DNA of 29,894 nucleotides from JACJYE01 sp964432875. Lineage in GTDB: Bacteria; Bacteroidota; Bacteroidia; Chitinophagales; Saprospiraceae. Every line of letters starts with the position of its first letter. Position 1 is the stretch's first letter. The position numbers and the translations under genes are program-made. Under the pieces are notes generated by a model, which worked only from the letters and a program-made list of their open reading frames with translations, had not been told where the DNA came from and made no database searches. Location: NCBI GenBank assembly GCA_964432875.1, contig CAYSPJ010000060.1:1-29894 (forward strand). The letters are read 5' to 3'. Below, piece after piece: positions 7,426 through 16,331 of this stretch.

Positions 7426-10400
7426 TTATTGTGCAGTCGCTTTTGAAAAACCTTTAGTATCCTTTTGTACCGTCTTCTTTTTCAGGTCTTCCCCGGTCAG
7501 GTCAGCCATGATTGGCGTAGCGACGAAGATAGAAGAGTAAGTACCCACCGCGATGCCCACCATCAGTGCAAAGGCAAAACCTTTGATGCTGGCACCGCCA
7601 AAAATCAAGAGGACAAACACCACGAAGAAGGTGGTCAATGAGGTAATCACTGTCCGGCTCAGGGTGCTGTTGATCGCCTGGTTGATCACCTCTGCCTTCG
7701 ACTTATTGGTGTAGTTGTTCAGGTACTCCCGGATACGGTCGAACACGACCACGGTATCGTTGATGGAGTAACCGATTACCGTCAGGATAGCGGCTACCAG
7801 GGCCTGGTCGATTTCCAGGGAGAAAGGCAGCACGCCATGCAGCAGGGAGAACATCCCCAGGGTGATAATCGTATCGTGGAACAAAGCTGCTACGGCACCC
7901 GCACTGAACTGCCACTTGCTAAAGCGGATGAAGATGTAGAGGAAGATCAGCAAGAGGGCAAAGATAGCAGCGTAGAAGGCACTGTCCTTAATATCGTCGG
8001 CGATGGTCGGGCCTACTTTGGTAGAACTAATGACGTGGGTGCCCTCGCCATCAGGCGCTTTGAACTGCTCGAGATCAAGCTGGCCGCCGACGGCGGTGTT
8101 GATGCCTTCGAATAGCTTGGTCATGACGCGGTCGGCAGCATCGGTGCCGATGTCTTCCACCAGATAATCCGTGACGATATTGAAGGTGTTCTCCGTGTCC
8201 ACTACTTTGACGATAGGCTGCCTGCCGTCAAAGGCATCTTTCAGGGCAGAACGCAACTCGGCGATCTCGACAGCCTGCTCTGGTGTAAAGGTGACGTTGT
8301 AGGAATACCCGCCCTTGAAATCCACGCCGAACTCAAATCCGCGTACGGCGAAAGAGACCAGGGAAATCAGCAACAAGGTACCCGATATCATATAAGCAAA
8401 GCGGCGCTTACCCAGCCAGTCCACATTCAGATTAGCCAGGGTGTTTTCGGTCATCTTGTTGGAGAAGCTGATATTGCGGCCTTTGCCGCTAGCCCACCAT
8501 TCGATGATGAGCCTGCCCACCAATACTGCAGTAAAGAGCGAGGCCAATACGCCGATGATCAAAACGACGGCGAAGCCGCGGATGGGGCCCAGGCCAAAGT
8601 AAGCCAGGACAAAGGCGGTGAGCAAGGTCGTCACGTTGGCATCGATGATGGCAGAATAAGAATTCTTAAAACCATCGCTGATGGACATCAGCAAAGACTT
8701 GCCGTCGCGCAATTCCTCCCGGATACGTTCAAAGATAATCACGTTGGCATCCACGGCCATACCGATGGTCAGGACGATACCGGCAACACCCGGCAGGGTG
8801 AGGACGGTGCCGTAGGAAGCCAGGGCGCCAAAGATGAAAAAGATGTTGAGCACCAGGGCTAAGATAGAGACGATACCGCCGCCGCCGTAATAGAAAACCA
8901 TAAAGAACAGTACGATCAGGAAGCCGATGCCTAAAGCCAGGGCGCTCTTGTCGATGTTGTCTTTACCCAGAGAAGGTCCAACCAAGGATTCCTGGATAAT
9001 TTGCGTTTCCGTAGGCAGCTTGCCGATTTGCAGGATATTGGCTAAGTCCTTCCCTTCCTGGATGTTGAAGCTGCCCGTGATTTGGGAATCTCCCGTCAGG
9101 ATGGGCGTCCTTACGCTAGGGGCTGAGACCACTTCATTGTCGAGCAAGATAGCCACTTCGCGGTTGTTGTCCTGAGCGGCTTCGGTGGTCAACTGGCCCC
9201 ATATTTTGGTGCCAGTATTGTCCATTTTCAGCGAGACGGCAACCTGGTTGGTTTGCGGGTCGGGGTTGGCGCTGGCGTCCACTACGTGGTCGCCGGTGAG
9301 CGCCGGCTTGCCGTCGCGGCCCATTTTCAGGCCGAACAGCTCGTAGTCATCCATCACCTTGCCCGTTTCAAAGTTCTTCATTGGGTCTTTAGACCAGCGG
9401 AAGATCATGTCGCGGGGGAAAAATTCGCGGACTTCAGAGCGAGCCAGCAGGCTGTCGATATAGCGGCGCTGGTTCTTTTTTGCCGTGCCGAGCACGGCCA
9501 TGCCTCTTGACCCGGTCGTATTGAGGGTGAGGACATCAAAGAGCGGCCCGCCGGTAGAGGAGGGTTGGCTGAAGACGGTGTCCAAGCGTGCGATGCTGGT
9601 GCTGTCGATATTGCCGATTGAATCCACGGCAAAAGTCGTATCGACACGGATGATTTCCCTTTGTTCGTCTTGTTTGCTGCCCATCACGGTAGCCAGGCGC
9701 TGGTTGGCCTGTACAAAGCCATCCTGTACGCCGGGGTCGGAGATGCGGAAAACATTCCAGAACTCCAGTTTGGCCGCCGCTTGGAGGAAGCTGCGGGCGC
9801 GCTCGGGGTTGTCAATGCCGGGCAATTCCACGACGATCAGGTCGCGGGTTGGATCGAGCGATACATTGGGCTGGGTGACGCCCATCTTGTCAATGCGCTC
9901 TTTGAGCAGCTTAAAGGTCAGGTCAACGGTTTCGTCTGCTTTGCTGCGGATGATGCGCACCACTTCGCCATCTGGCGTTTCGTAGTTGATCTGCTCGCGC
10001 AGGGCCTCGTTGCGAGAAAAAATCGGGGCCAGCTTCTTATCGCCGGCAGACTCGCGCCAGGCGGTGTAAAATAGAGAGATAAAATTTTCCTGAGTGGTCT
10101 TTTGCGCTGTAGATGCTCGGTCTATCGCTTCTAAAAAAGTGGGGTCTTTGCTATCATTGGCCAGAGCCCGGAGGAACTCTCGCAGATCGACTTGCAATAC
10201 CACGCTCATGCCCCCCTTGAGGTCCAGGCCGAGCGCCAGTTGCTGTGATTTCAGCTCCTGGTAGGTGTAAGACTTAAGCAAAGGCAGTTTAAATACTACC
10301 TCCGAGGACATCGAATCCAGATAATCAGCCCGTTTTAGCTTAAACGCGGCGTTCTGGACGTCTTCTGGCATGTTCTGTGTAGCTGCGCGGGCGAATGCAT

Positions 10401-10506
10401 CTGCAGCCTTTTCTACCTTGCGGGTAGGAAGGATGAAGAAGTACTGCACGAGCGTTACCAGCGTCATTACCACAAGGAAGAACCTCACTACTCCTTTTCC
10501 TTGCAT
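7426..10506 (-). CDS. secDF: Protein translocase subunit SecDF (fused)
   Basis: A 1026-residue inner-membrane protein in which SecD and SecF are one chain, the usual Bacteroidota arrangement. It uses the proton motive force to help SecYEG complete translocation of proteins across the inner membrane. The SecD half covers residues ~1-680: one N-terminal membrane segment, GLDLKGGM (93-100), a large periplasmic region with an insertion rich in Ser/Thr/Asp, and then the six-helix cluster with GMAVDANVIIFERIREE near 580. Its Asp is the conserved proton-path residue. The SecF half (~690-1000) has a second DFKGG motif, KVGPTIADDIKDSAFYA and GYSINDTVVVFDRIRE. The C-terminal ~20 residues are polar. The leader is about 105 nt from the predicted promoter, and a strong terminator follows. 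Confidence 0.96.
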   Translation of the reverse strand: MQGKGVVRFFLVVMTLVTLVQYFFILPTRKVEKAADAFARAATQNMPEDVQNAAFKLKRADYLDSMSSEVVFKLPLLKSYTYQELKSQQLALGLDLKGGMSVVLQVDLREFLRALANDSKDPTFLEAIDRASTAQKTTQENFISLFYTAWRESAGDKKLAPIFSRNEALREQINYETPDGEVVRIIRSKADETVDLTFKLLKERIDKMGVTQPNVSLDPTRDLIVVELPGIDNPERARSFLQAAAKLEFWNVFRISDPGVQDGFVQANQRLATVMGSKQDEQREIIRVDTTFAVDSIGNIDSTSIARLDTVFSQPSSTGGPLFDVLTLNTTGSRGMAVLGTAKKNQRRYIDSLLARSEVREFFPRDMIFRWSKDPMKNFETGKVMDDYELFGLKMGRDGKPALTGDHVVDASANPDPQTNQVAVSLKMDNTGTKIWGQLTTEAAQDNNREVAILLDNEVVSAPSVRTPILTGDSQITGSFNIQEGKDLANILQIGKLPTETQIIQESLVGPSLGKDNIDKSALALGIGFLIVLFFMVFYYGGGGIVSILALVLNIFFIFGALASYGTVLTLPGVAGIVLTIGMAVDANVIIFERIREELRDGKSLLMSISDGFKNSYSAIIDANVTTLLTAFVLAYFGLGPIRGFAVVLIIGVLASLFTAVLVGRLIIEWWASGKGRNISFSNKMTENTLANLNVDWLGKRRFAYMISGTLLLISLVSFAVRGFEFGVDFKGGYSYNVTFTPEQAVEIAELRSALKDAFDGRQPIVKVVDTENTFNIVTDYLVEDIGTDAADRVMTKLFEGINTAVGGQLDLEQFKAPDGEGTHVISSTKVGPTIADDIKDSAFYAAIFALLLIFLYIFIRFSKWQFSAGAVAALFHDTIITLGMFSLLHGVLPFSLEIDQALVAAILTVIGYSINDTVVVFDRIREYLNNYTNKSKAEVINQAINSTLSRTVITSLTTFFVVFVLLIFGGASIKGFAFALMVGIAVGTYSSIFVATPIMADLTGEDLKKKTVQKDTKGFSKATAQ

Positions 10507-10937
10507 AACACTAACGTACTTTTAGAAGGTTAAAAAATGAGCATCTGTAGCATTCCTCTTTTAGCGTAAAATACTGAGAAGCAAAGCTTTCTGTATTTAC
10601 TTTGGAGAAAAACTTCGCAAATATACGCCTTTTGCGGGGCTTTGGAAATCATTGGCTGAAAAAATCAAGATAATTACTGAATGGGGTTGCCTAAGGCGGG
10701 CATGCTAGAGGCTTTTTAAGTGTAGGAGGCATGGCAGCAGTAGGGAGAGGGGGCAAATAAATGCCAGCAGCTTCAGCAGCGATATTTGTGGTGATTATTG
10801 TGATTTTTCGGTGGGAAGGCTTTTCAAATTCCACAAAAAGCGTAATTTTCATGCCTGAAAACGGCTTGTAAAACCAAACAGTAATCCCACACACCATATC
10901 CGGATGTGCTCCGGTGGGGTGGTACAAACAACATCAC
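10507..10937. other. 431-bp divergent intergenic region
   Basis: This region separates secDF from the giant PKD gene. It holds the candidate secDF promoter (10618-10648). For the plus strand there is a near match to a -7 element, TAATTTTC at 10843-10850, without a convincing -33. A 78-codon minus-strand reading frame at 10691-10927 shows no recognisable domain and runs into the neighbouring start, so it is not called. No RNA gene was recognised. Confidence 0.5.
10618..10648 (-). promoter_or_regulatory. Candidate secDF promoter
   Basis: On the minus strand, TATATTTG (10625-10618) matches the Bacteroidota -7 consensus TAnnTTTG exactly. A TTTC (10648-10645), three of four bases of the -33 TTTG, lies 19 nt upstream, which is the usual spacing. 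Transcription would begin near 10611, leaving a leader of about 105 nt. Confidence 0.45.
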
Positions 10938-13900
10938 ATGAGAAAAACGCTACTATCTATCTTAATCCTCCTGCCTGCGCTGGCTTTTTGCCAGATCAGT
11001 TTCAGCGATGCCAGCGCTTTGCTACAAAACAATACGATCCGCAGCGGCTCTCCGATGGCCATTGCCGATATGAACGGCGACGGGCTGGACGACATCATCC
11101 GCCTGGACGACCGCCAGTTTCTCTATATCGAGTACCAGCAACCAGATACGACGGCCTTCATCAGCCAGTTTGTCGCTGATTTGGGGGGCGTGAAATGGAG
11201 TATCTGCATTGCAGATGTGGACCGGAACGGTTATAACGATATCCTGGCCGGAGGGCAGTACACTGGTTTATACCTCCTGAAAGCTAATGCTGGTGGCACC
11301 GCCTACGATGTCTCGGTGATTGACAACCCGGCTATTTTCTTGCAGGGCGTCAATTTTGTCGATATCAATAACGACGGGCACCTTGATCTTTTCGCTTGCC
11401 ACGAAGATGGTTTGAGCGTGCCTTTCCGCAACGATGGCAATGGAGGCTTTAGCCCGGACTACAGCTTGATCCTCCCTATTTCGACCTTGCCCTCCGACAA
11501 TTCCGGCAACCATGGCTCGGTCTGGATAGACTATAACAACGATGGGCATATCGACCTCTATATTTCCAAAAACCGCCTGGGCGTGGATGACCCGCTCGAC
11601 CCCCGCCGTCTCAACCTCCTGTTTCGCAACAACGGCAACAACAACTATATGGAGTCTGCCCCAATGGCGAATCTCCAGCCTTTGTCTCAATCTTGGGCCG
11701 CCGACTTTGCCGATATCGATAACGACGGCGACCTGGACTGTTTCATCATCAACCACGAATCGGCTAACTTCCTCCTGCGGAATAATGGCAATGGTGCTTT
11801 TACCGACATCAGTGGGCCCAGCGGCATGGTGACCGCCTTTCAAGGGATCGGCACCGGCCTGCAAGCCAAGTTTGCCGATTTCGACAACGACGGCTTCGTG
11901 GACCTGCTCTTTACCACCATCAGTGGCAGCCATGCGCTGATGCGCAATAATGGCAACAGCACCTTCAGCCGGGTCAACAACCCCTTCAATCTGGGCGGCG
12001 CCAATATCCATAGTGCGGTAGTGGGTGATTTGAATAATGATGGCTTCCTGGATGTGTATGGTGGTTTTGGTTTTGGCTTCAACCAAGTGAGCAATGAAGC
12101 CGACCGCTTGTTCCTCAATAATGGGAACAGCAACCGTTATTTTAAGGTGCATTTGACGGGCTCCAATACCAATCCCAATGGTATCGGTGCCAGGGTTGAG
12201 CTCTACGGCAGTTGGGGCAAGCAGATCCGGGAAGTGCGTAGCGGGGAGAGCCACGGGGTGATGAACTCCATGACGGCCCATTTCGGCCTGGGGTCGGCCA
12301 GCAGTATTGATAGCCTGGTCATACACTGGCCCAGCGGCAATACCGACCTGCTCGTCGATCCACCTATTGATACGCTGTTGCTGCTGCAAGAAGGTGATTA
12401 TTGCCTGCCTTTTGTTACTTTCCAACAAAACCTGCAAAATCTCGAAGCCATTTTTACTGGTAGCGGCGATGCAGGCATTAGCCAGTGGCAGTGGGATTTT
12501 GGCGATGGCAATACGGCTATGGGGCAGGAGGTGGTGCACACCTATGCCTCCAGCGGGCAGTACCTGGTTTGCCTGACGGTAACGAGCACCTGCGGTGGCT
12601 CGCAGGTTTGCCGTATCGTCAACGTACAGTGCGGGGCTTTGACTCCTTTCTTCCAGTTTAACCCCAATGGCTTGGATGTCGCCTTTGAAGATCTTTCAGC
12701 AGGGGCGGCTATTTCCTGGCTATGGGACTTTGGCGATGGCAATACTTCTACAGCTCAAAACCCCAATCACGGCTATAGCCTGCCGGGCACTTACTTCGTC
12801 TGCCTGGAAATCAGCAACGACTGTGAAGGTGCCACCATTTGTCAGTTTATCCAGGTCAGCTGTGGCAGCCCCTTTGCGATTTTTGATTACCAAGCGGCCG
12901 GCCTGGAGGTACAGTTTGTCGATTTCTCTGCTGCTGGTGCCAATCAATGGTCGTGGGATTTTGGCGATGGCACCACTTCCACGCAGCAGAGCCCGCTGCA
13001 CCAATTCCCTGCTACCGGTTCTTATGAAGTCTGCTTGTCGGTAAATGGGGCTTGCGGAGCGGCCAGTTATTGCGAGGAGATAGCAGTGTCTTGCCCCCCG
13101 CCGGTTTCCCAGTTTTTTGCATTTCCGGACGAGCTCGAAGTCGCTTTTCAAGATGCCTCAGACAATACGCCCGCTGAGTGGTCCTGGGATTTTGGCGATG
13201 GCATGCTTTCCAATGAGCAAAACCCTGTACATGTGTTTGCCGCCCCCGGCGCTTATGAGGTCTGCTTGGCAACGAGCAGCCCCTGTGGCATAGGCGATAC
13301 CCTATGCCGGGAGTTTATCATCACCTGTATGCCTCCGCAAGCTGGCTTTACCTATACCAATGAAGAGCTCACCGTGGATTTTATTGATACATCCACCAAT
13401 AACCCCACGGAGTGGTTGTGGGTAGTAGAGGGGGTCGATACCTTTACCACACCAACTTTTCAGTATGTTTTCCCGGCAGCGGGAGATTATGAAGTATGCC
13501 TGCAGGTGTCCAGTATCTGTGGCATGACGCAGATCTGCCAGGCCGTGACAATAGCTTGTGCAGCCCTGCAGCCTGGCTTCGGCTTTGAAGCCATGGGGCT
13601 AGACCTCAGTTTCAGCGATAGCACCGGCAGCAATGCCATCGCCTGGCAGTGGGATTTTGGCGATGGGGGCAGTGCCGAAGGGCCGGCGCCTAGCCATGTC
13701 TTCGCTCAGCCTGGCGATTATGAAGTCTGCCTCGAAGTACAAAACGCTTGTGGCGAATCTGCCCAGTATTGCCAGCTCATCAGCGTGAGCTGTGCCCCTC
13801 CTGAGGCTGACTTTGCCGTGGAAAGCAATTTGCTGACGGCTACATTTACGGACATTACTCCAATCCCCGCCCTTTCCCGGGATTGGAGCTTTGGCGACGG

Positions 13901-16142
13901 CGTCACTTCTATGCAGCAAAGCCCGCAACATACCTACAGCGCCCCGGGGTTTTATGAAGTATGCCTGGCTATCAATACCGTTTGCGGTATGGATACGATT
14001 TGCCGTCAGATAGAAATCATCTGTGTCGAGCCTGAAGCTGGTTTTCTACTGCAAACGGACGGCTTGACGGTAAGCCTGGTCGATACTAGCCAGAACGAAC
14101 CCAGCCAGTGGTCCTGGGTTTTTGGTGACGGCAACGGCAGCAGCCAGCAGGACCCGCAGCATACCTTTGCGGCACCGGGCAACTACATTATCTGCTTGTT
14201 GGCGATCAATGCCTGTGGCAATAGCCAGGTTTGCCGTCCGGTCACGGTCAGTTGTGCCGCCCCGCAGGCTGCTTTTGCTTTAAATGCCAATGAATTGGCG
14301 GTAGCTTTTGCCGATCAATCTTCAAACGGCCCTACCACTTGGCAATGGGACTTTGGCGATGGGGCAGGCTCTAGTTTGCCCAACCCTCAGCATGCCTATG
14401 CTAGCCCGGGCACTTACCAGGTATGCCTCACCGCCGGCAGCGTATGCGGCTCAACCCAGGTTTGTCAAACCGTAGATGTCATCTGTGCTGCCCCTCAGGC
14501 CGCCTTCAGCCTCCAGCCCAATGAGTTGGTTTTATCTTTCACCGACAACTCAGCGAACAACCCATCCTCCTGGCAGTGGGACTTTGGCGATGGGAATACG
14601 TCTTCCCTGGCCAATCCGCAGCACACTTATGCCCTTCCGGGCTCTTACCAAATCTGCCTGAGCGTGAGCAGCGTTTGCGGCAACAGTATGGTTTGCCAAA
14701 CAGTAGAGGTAGCCTGTGCTCCACCTGAGGCGGCTTTCAGCTTCCTGGCTAACCAACTGGCCGTGCAGTTTGATGAAAATGCGGTCAACAACCCATCCTC
14801 CTGGTTGTGGGACTTTGGCGACGGCAATACTTCTACGGTGGCCAACCCACAGCACAGCTATGCCACCCCCGGCAGCTACACGGCCTGTCTGACGGCCAGC
14901 AGCATCTGCGGTCAAACGACCCAATGCCAGACGATCACGCTCAATTGCCTGCCGCCAGTAGCGGGATTCACCTTTACGCCGGGCCAGTTGCAGGTGGCTT
15001 TTGCCAACCTGGCACCAGCCGCTACCCAGTATATGTGGAATTTTGGCGATGGCAATATTTCCAACGAACCCAGCCCCGTGCATACCTATAACCTGCCAGG
15101 CAGTTATCAGGTCTGCCTGGTGGTGAGCAACAACTGCGGCTCTACCCAATTTTGCCAAACCGTACTGGTGAATTGCAGCGCGCCACAAGCTAATTTCGAA
15201 GTGGTACCCAATGAGCTGATGATCCAGTTCAACGATATCTCCACGAATGGCCCCAATTCTTGGTTATGGCTATTTGGCGACGGGGGCATGTCTACCGAGC
15301 AAAATCCGGTTCATACTTACTTTTTGCCGGGCAACTATCTGGTCTGTTTGTCGGTATCCAGCCCTTGTGGCAACACGCAGCGCTGCCAGCTCGTGCAGGT
15401 TCGTTGTACACCACCCCAACCGGGCTTTACTGTTACGGCGGATGAGCTCTTTGCCACCTTCCTGGATAATTCCTCGATAGATGCCCAGTCTTGGTCGTGG
15501 GATTTTGGGGATGGCAATACGTCCACTGATGTCAACCCGCAGCACCTCTACGCCGCCCCTGGCAGCTATGAAGTATGCCTGACTGTAAACAGCATCTGCG
15601 GCAGCAATCAGGTCTGCGAGACGATAGCCGTGAATTGCCCCGCGCCCCAAGCAGATTTTACCTTTATGCCCAACAGCAATCTCGTCGTTGCTTTTGAGGA
15701 TTTATCCTCTAATAACCCCACGGACTGGCTATGGGATTTCGGCGATGGCGCTACTGCTAACGTGGCTAATCCAGTGCATACTTTTCCTGCTCCAGGCGCT
15801 TACACGGTTTGCCTGCAATCCTCTAGCATCTGTGGCAGTGGCAGCATCTGCCGGGAAGTGCAAGCGCTCATCACGGATGTAGCGGATGTACATCCAGCCA
15901 GCCTGAGCCTGGAGGTTTTCCCCAACCCTAGCAATGGCTGGTTGATGATCAGTTTGAAGGCTGACAATCGGCAGCCATGCGATTGGGCGTTGTACAACAG
16001 CTTAGGGCAACTGGTGCTGCAAGTACAAGGGCATACTAATGAGCTGAGGGAGTTGGATATTTCCCTTCAGCCAGCTGGCTTGTATTGGCTCAAGGCGGGG
16101 ACAGCGGGGGCGTACTTGTGGCAGAAAGTGGTGAAGCAGTAA
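10938..16142 (+). CDS. Giant T9SS-secreted FG-GAP / ASPIC-UnbV / 15x PKD protein
   Basis: The start at 10938 (MRKTLLSILILLPALAFCQ) gives a clean signal peptide; an in-frame ATG at 10914 would put eight polar residues before it. The product is 1734 residues. Residues ~20-400 hold seven FG-GAP/VCBS calcium-binding repeats (DMNGDGLDD, DVDRNGYND, DINNDGHLD, DYNNDGHID, DIDNDGDLD, DFDNDGFVD, DLNNDGFLD), probably one beta-propeller. Residues ~405-480 are an ASPIC/UnbV domain (GIGARVELYG, HFGLGSASSIDSLVIHWPSGN), as in CRTAC1-like proteins. Residues ~489-1645 are fifteen PKD domains in a row. The end is a T9SS type A sorting domain (LEVFPNPSNG to LWQKVVKQ). By family, such proteins are surface-attached or released adhesins or structural fibres; the ligand is unknown. 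Calcium binding and disulfides (four Cys per PKD unit) probably stiffen the rod. No partner gene adjoins. Confidence 0.9.
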   Translation: MRKTLLSILILLPALAFCQISFSDASALLQNNTIRSGSPMAIADMNGDGLDDIIRLDDRQFLYIEYQQPDTTAFISQFVADLGGVKWSICIADVDRNGYNDILAGGQYTGLYLLKANAGGTAYDVSVIDNPAIFLQGVNFVDINNDGHLDLFACHEDGLSVPFRNDGNGGFSPDYSLILPISTLPSDNSGNHGSVWIDYNNDGHIDLYISKNRLGVDDPLDPRRLNLLFRNNGNNNYMESAPMANLQPLSQSWAADFADIDNDGDLDCFIINHESANFLLRNNGNGAFTDISGPSGMVTAFQGIGTGLQAKFADFDNDGFVDLLFTTISGSHALMRNNGNSTFSRVNNPFNLGGANIHSAVVGDLNNDGFLDVYGGFGFGFNQVSNEADRLFLNNGNSNRYFKVHLTGSNTNPNGIGARVELYGSWGKQIREVRSGESHGVMNSMTAHFGLGSASSIDSLVIHWPSGNTDLLVDPPIDTLLLLQEGDYCLPFVTFQQNLQNLEAIFTGSGDAGISQWQWDFGDGNTAMGQEVVHTYASSGQYLVCLTVTSTCGGSQVCRIVNVQCGALTPFFQFNPNGLDVAFEDLSAGAAISWLWDFGDGNTSTAQNPNHGYSLPGTYFVCLEISNDCEGATICQFIQVSCGSPFAIFDYQAAGLEVQFVDFSAAGANQWSWDFGDGTTSTQQSPLHQFPATGSYEVCLSVNGACGAASYCEEIAVSCPPPVSQFFAFPDELEVAFQDASDNTPAEWSWDFGDGMLSNEQNPVHVFAAPGAYEVCLATSSPCGIGDTLCREFIITCMPPQAGFTYTNEELTVDFIDTSTNNPTEWLWVVEGVDTFTTPTFQYVFPAAGDYEVCLQVSSICGMTQICQAVTIACAALQPGFGFEAMGLDLSFSDSTGSNAIAWQWDFGDGGSAEGPAPSHVFAQPGDYEVCLEVQNACGESAQYCQLISVSCAPPEADFAVESNLLTATFTDITPIPALSRDWSFGDGVTSMQQSPQHTYSAPGFYEVCLAINTVCGMDTICRQIEIICVEPEAGFLLQTDGLTVSLVDTSQNEPSQWSWVFGDGNGSSQQDPQHTFAAPGNYIICLLAINACGNSQVCRPVTVSCAAPQAAFALNANELAVAFADQSSNGPTTWQWDFGDGAGSSLPNPQHAYASPGTYQVCLTAGSVCGSTQVCQTVDVICAAPQAAFSLQPNELVLSFTDNSANNPSSWQWDFGDGNTSSLANPQHTYALPGSYQICLSVSSVCGNSMVCQTVEVACAPPEAAFSFLANQLAVQFDENAVNNPSSWLWDFGDGNTSTVANPQHSYATPGSYTACLTASSICGQTTQCQTITLNCLPPVAGFTFTPGQLQVAFANLAPAATQYMWNFGDGNISNEPSPVHTYNLPGSYQVCLVVSNNCGSTQFCQTVLVNCSAPQANFEVVPNELMIQFNDISTNGPNSWLWLFGDGGMSTEQNPVHTYFLPGNYLVCLSVSSPCGNTQRCQLVQVRCTPPQPGFTVTADELFATFLDNSSIDAQSWSWDFGDGNTSTDVNPQHLYAAPGSYEVCLTVNSICGSNQVCETIAVNCPAPQADFTFMPNSNLVVAFEDLSSNNPTDWLWDFGDGATANVANPVHTFPAPGAYTVCLQSSSICGSGSICREVQALITDVADVHPASLSLEVFPNPSNGWLMISLKADNRQPCDWALYNSLGQLVLQVQGHTNELRELDISLQPAGLYWLKAGTAGAYLWQKVVKQ
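12402..15869 (+). repeat. Array of fifteen PKD-encoding repeats (~231 bp each)
   Basis: Counting each unit from its first cysteine codon, units begin at 12402, 12630, 12861, 13092, 13326, 13557, 13791, 14022, 14253, 14484, 14715, 14946, 15174, 15405 and 15636. Unit length is 228-234 bp (76-78 residues). The protein pattern is C-xxP-x-(A/G)-x-F, a WxWDFGDG core, HxY/F-xxPGxY-xVCL, then C-G and a final C. Unit 5 has lost the core (LWVVEGVDT), and units 7, 8, 12 and 13 have altered cores (DWSFGDG, SWVFGDG, MWNFGDG, LWLFGDG). Units 10 and 11 share the longest identical stretch noticed (18 bp around the NNPSSW codons), suggesting the most recent duplication or conversion. Confidence 0.9.
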
Positions 16143-16238
16143 GGGGGAGCGCCAGGTTATGCTGGGCGTGCTCAAAATAAACTTGCATGTTGCCGTGAAA
16201 GGTGGTATATTTATAGGTAGCAAAAACGGGCTGAGCGT

Positions 16239-16252
16239 GCGGGATGTCCCGC
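16239..16252. repeat. Palindrome gcgggatgtcccgc
   Basis: A perfect 6-bp inverted repeat with a 2-nt centre lies between the giant PKD gene and the ACT-domain gene. Flanking bases agcgtgcggg are shared with the hairpin region at 38-48. A second small hairpin (aaaagc / gctttt, 16256-16272) follows. It may be a dispersed palindromic repeat or the end of the PKD-gene transcript, but no strong T-run is present. Confidence 0.45.
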
Positions 16253-16272
16253 TACGAAAAGCAAAGCGCTTT

Positions 16273-16280
16273 TATGTTTG
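16273..16280 (+). promoter_or_regulatory. Candidate -7 element for the ACT-domain gene
   Basis: TATGTTTG matches the Bacteroidota -7 consensus TAnnTTTG exactly. The start would be near 16287, giving a leader of about 45 nt to the ATG at 16332. The -33 region is a poor match. The element overlaps the TTG at 16278, arguing that this TTG is not the start codon. Confidence 0.4.
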
Positions 16281-16331
16281 AACGCCACATATAACAGCCT
16301 GAGTTTACTAAACCAACAAAAACCATCAATT

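Noticed and set aside
10691..10927. 78-codon minus-strand frame in the secDF-PKD intergenic region
   Set aside because: No recognisable domain. It runs into the upstream part of the PKD gene and its composition does not look coding.
11268..12539. 423-codon open frame on the minus strand opposite the FG-GAP region
   Set aside because: It is antisense to a strongly supported gene. The Asp-rich calcium motifs (gat/gac) read as Ile/Val (atc/gtc) on the other strand, which keeps the frame open by composition. No domain is recognisable.
12402..15869. PKD repeats as a possible assembly collapse or artefact
   Set aside because: The units differ widely at the nucleotide level and the frame is intact throughout, so the array itself is real. 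Only the exact copy number could be in doubt.
15960..15974. 15-base word gctgacaatcggcag shared with 28285-28299 (both encode ADNRQ)
   Set aside because: A single 15-mer match is expected by chance in a window of this size. The surrounding sequences are unrelated.
16278..16331. N-terminal extension of the ACT-domain protein from a TTG codon
   Set aside because: The TTG lies within an exact -7 promoter match, and the ATG at 16332 begins just before the first ACT strand.
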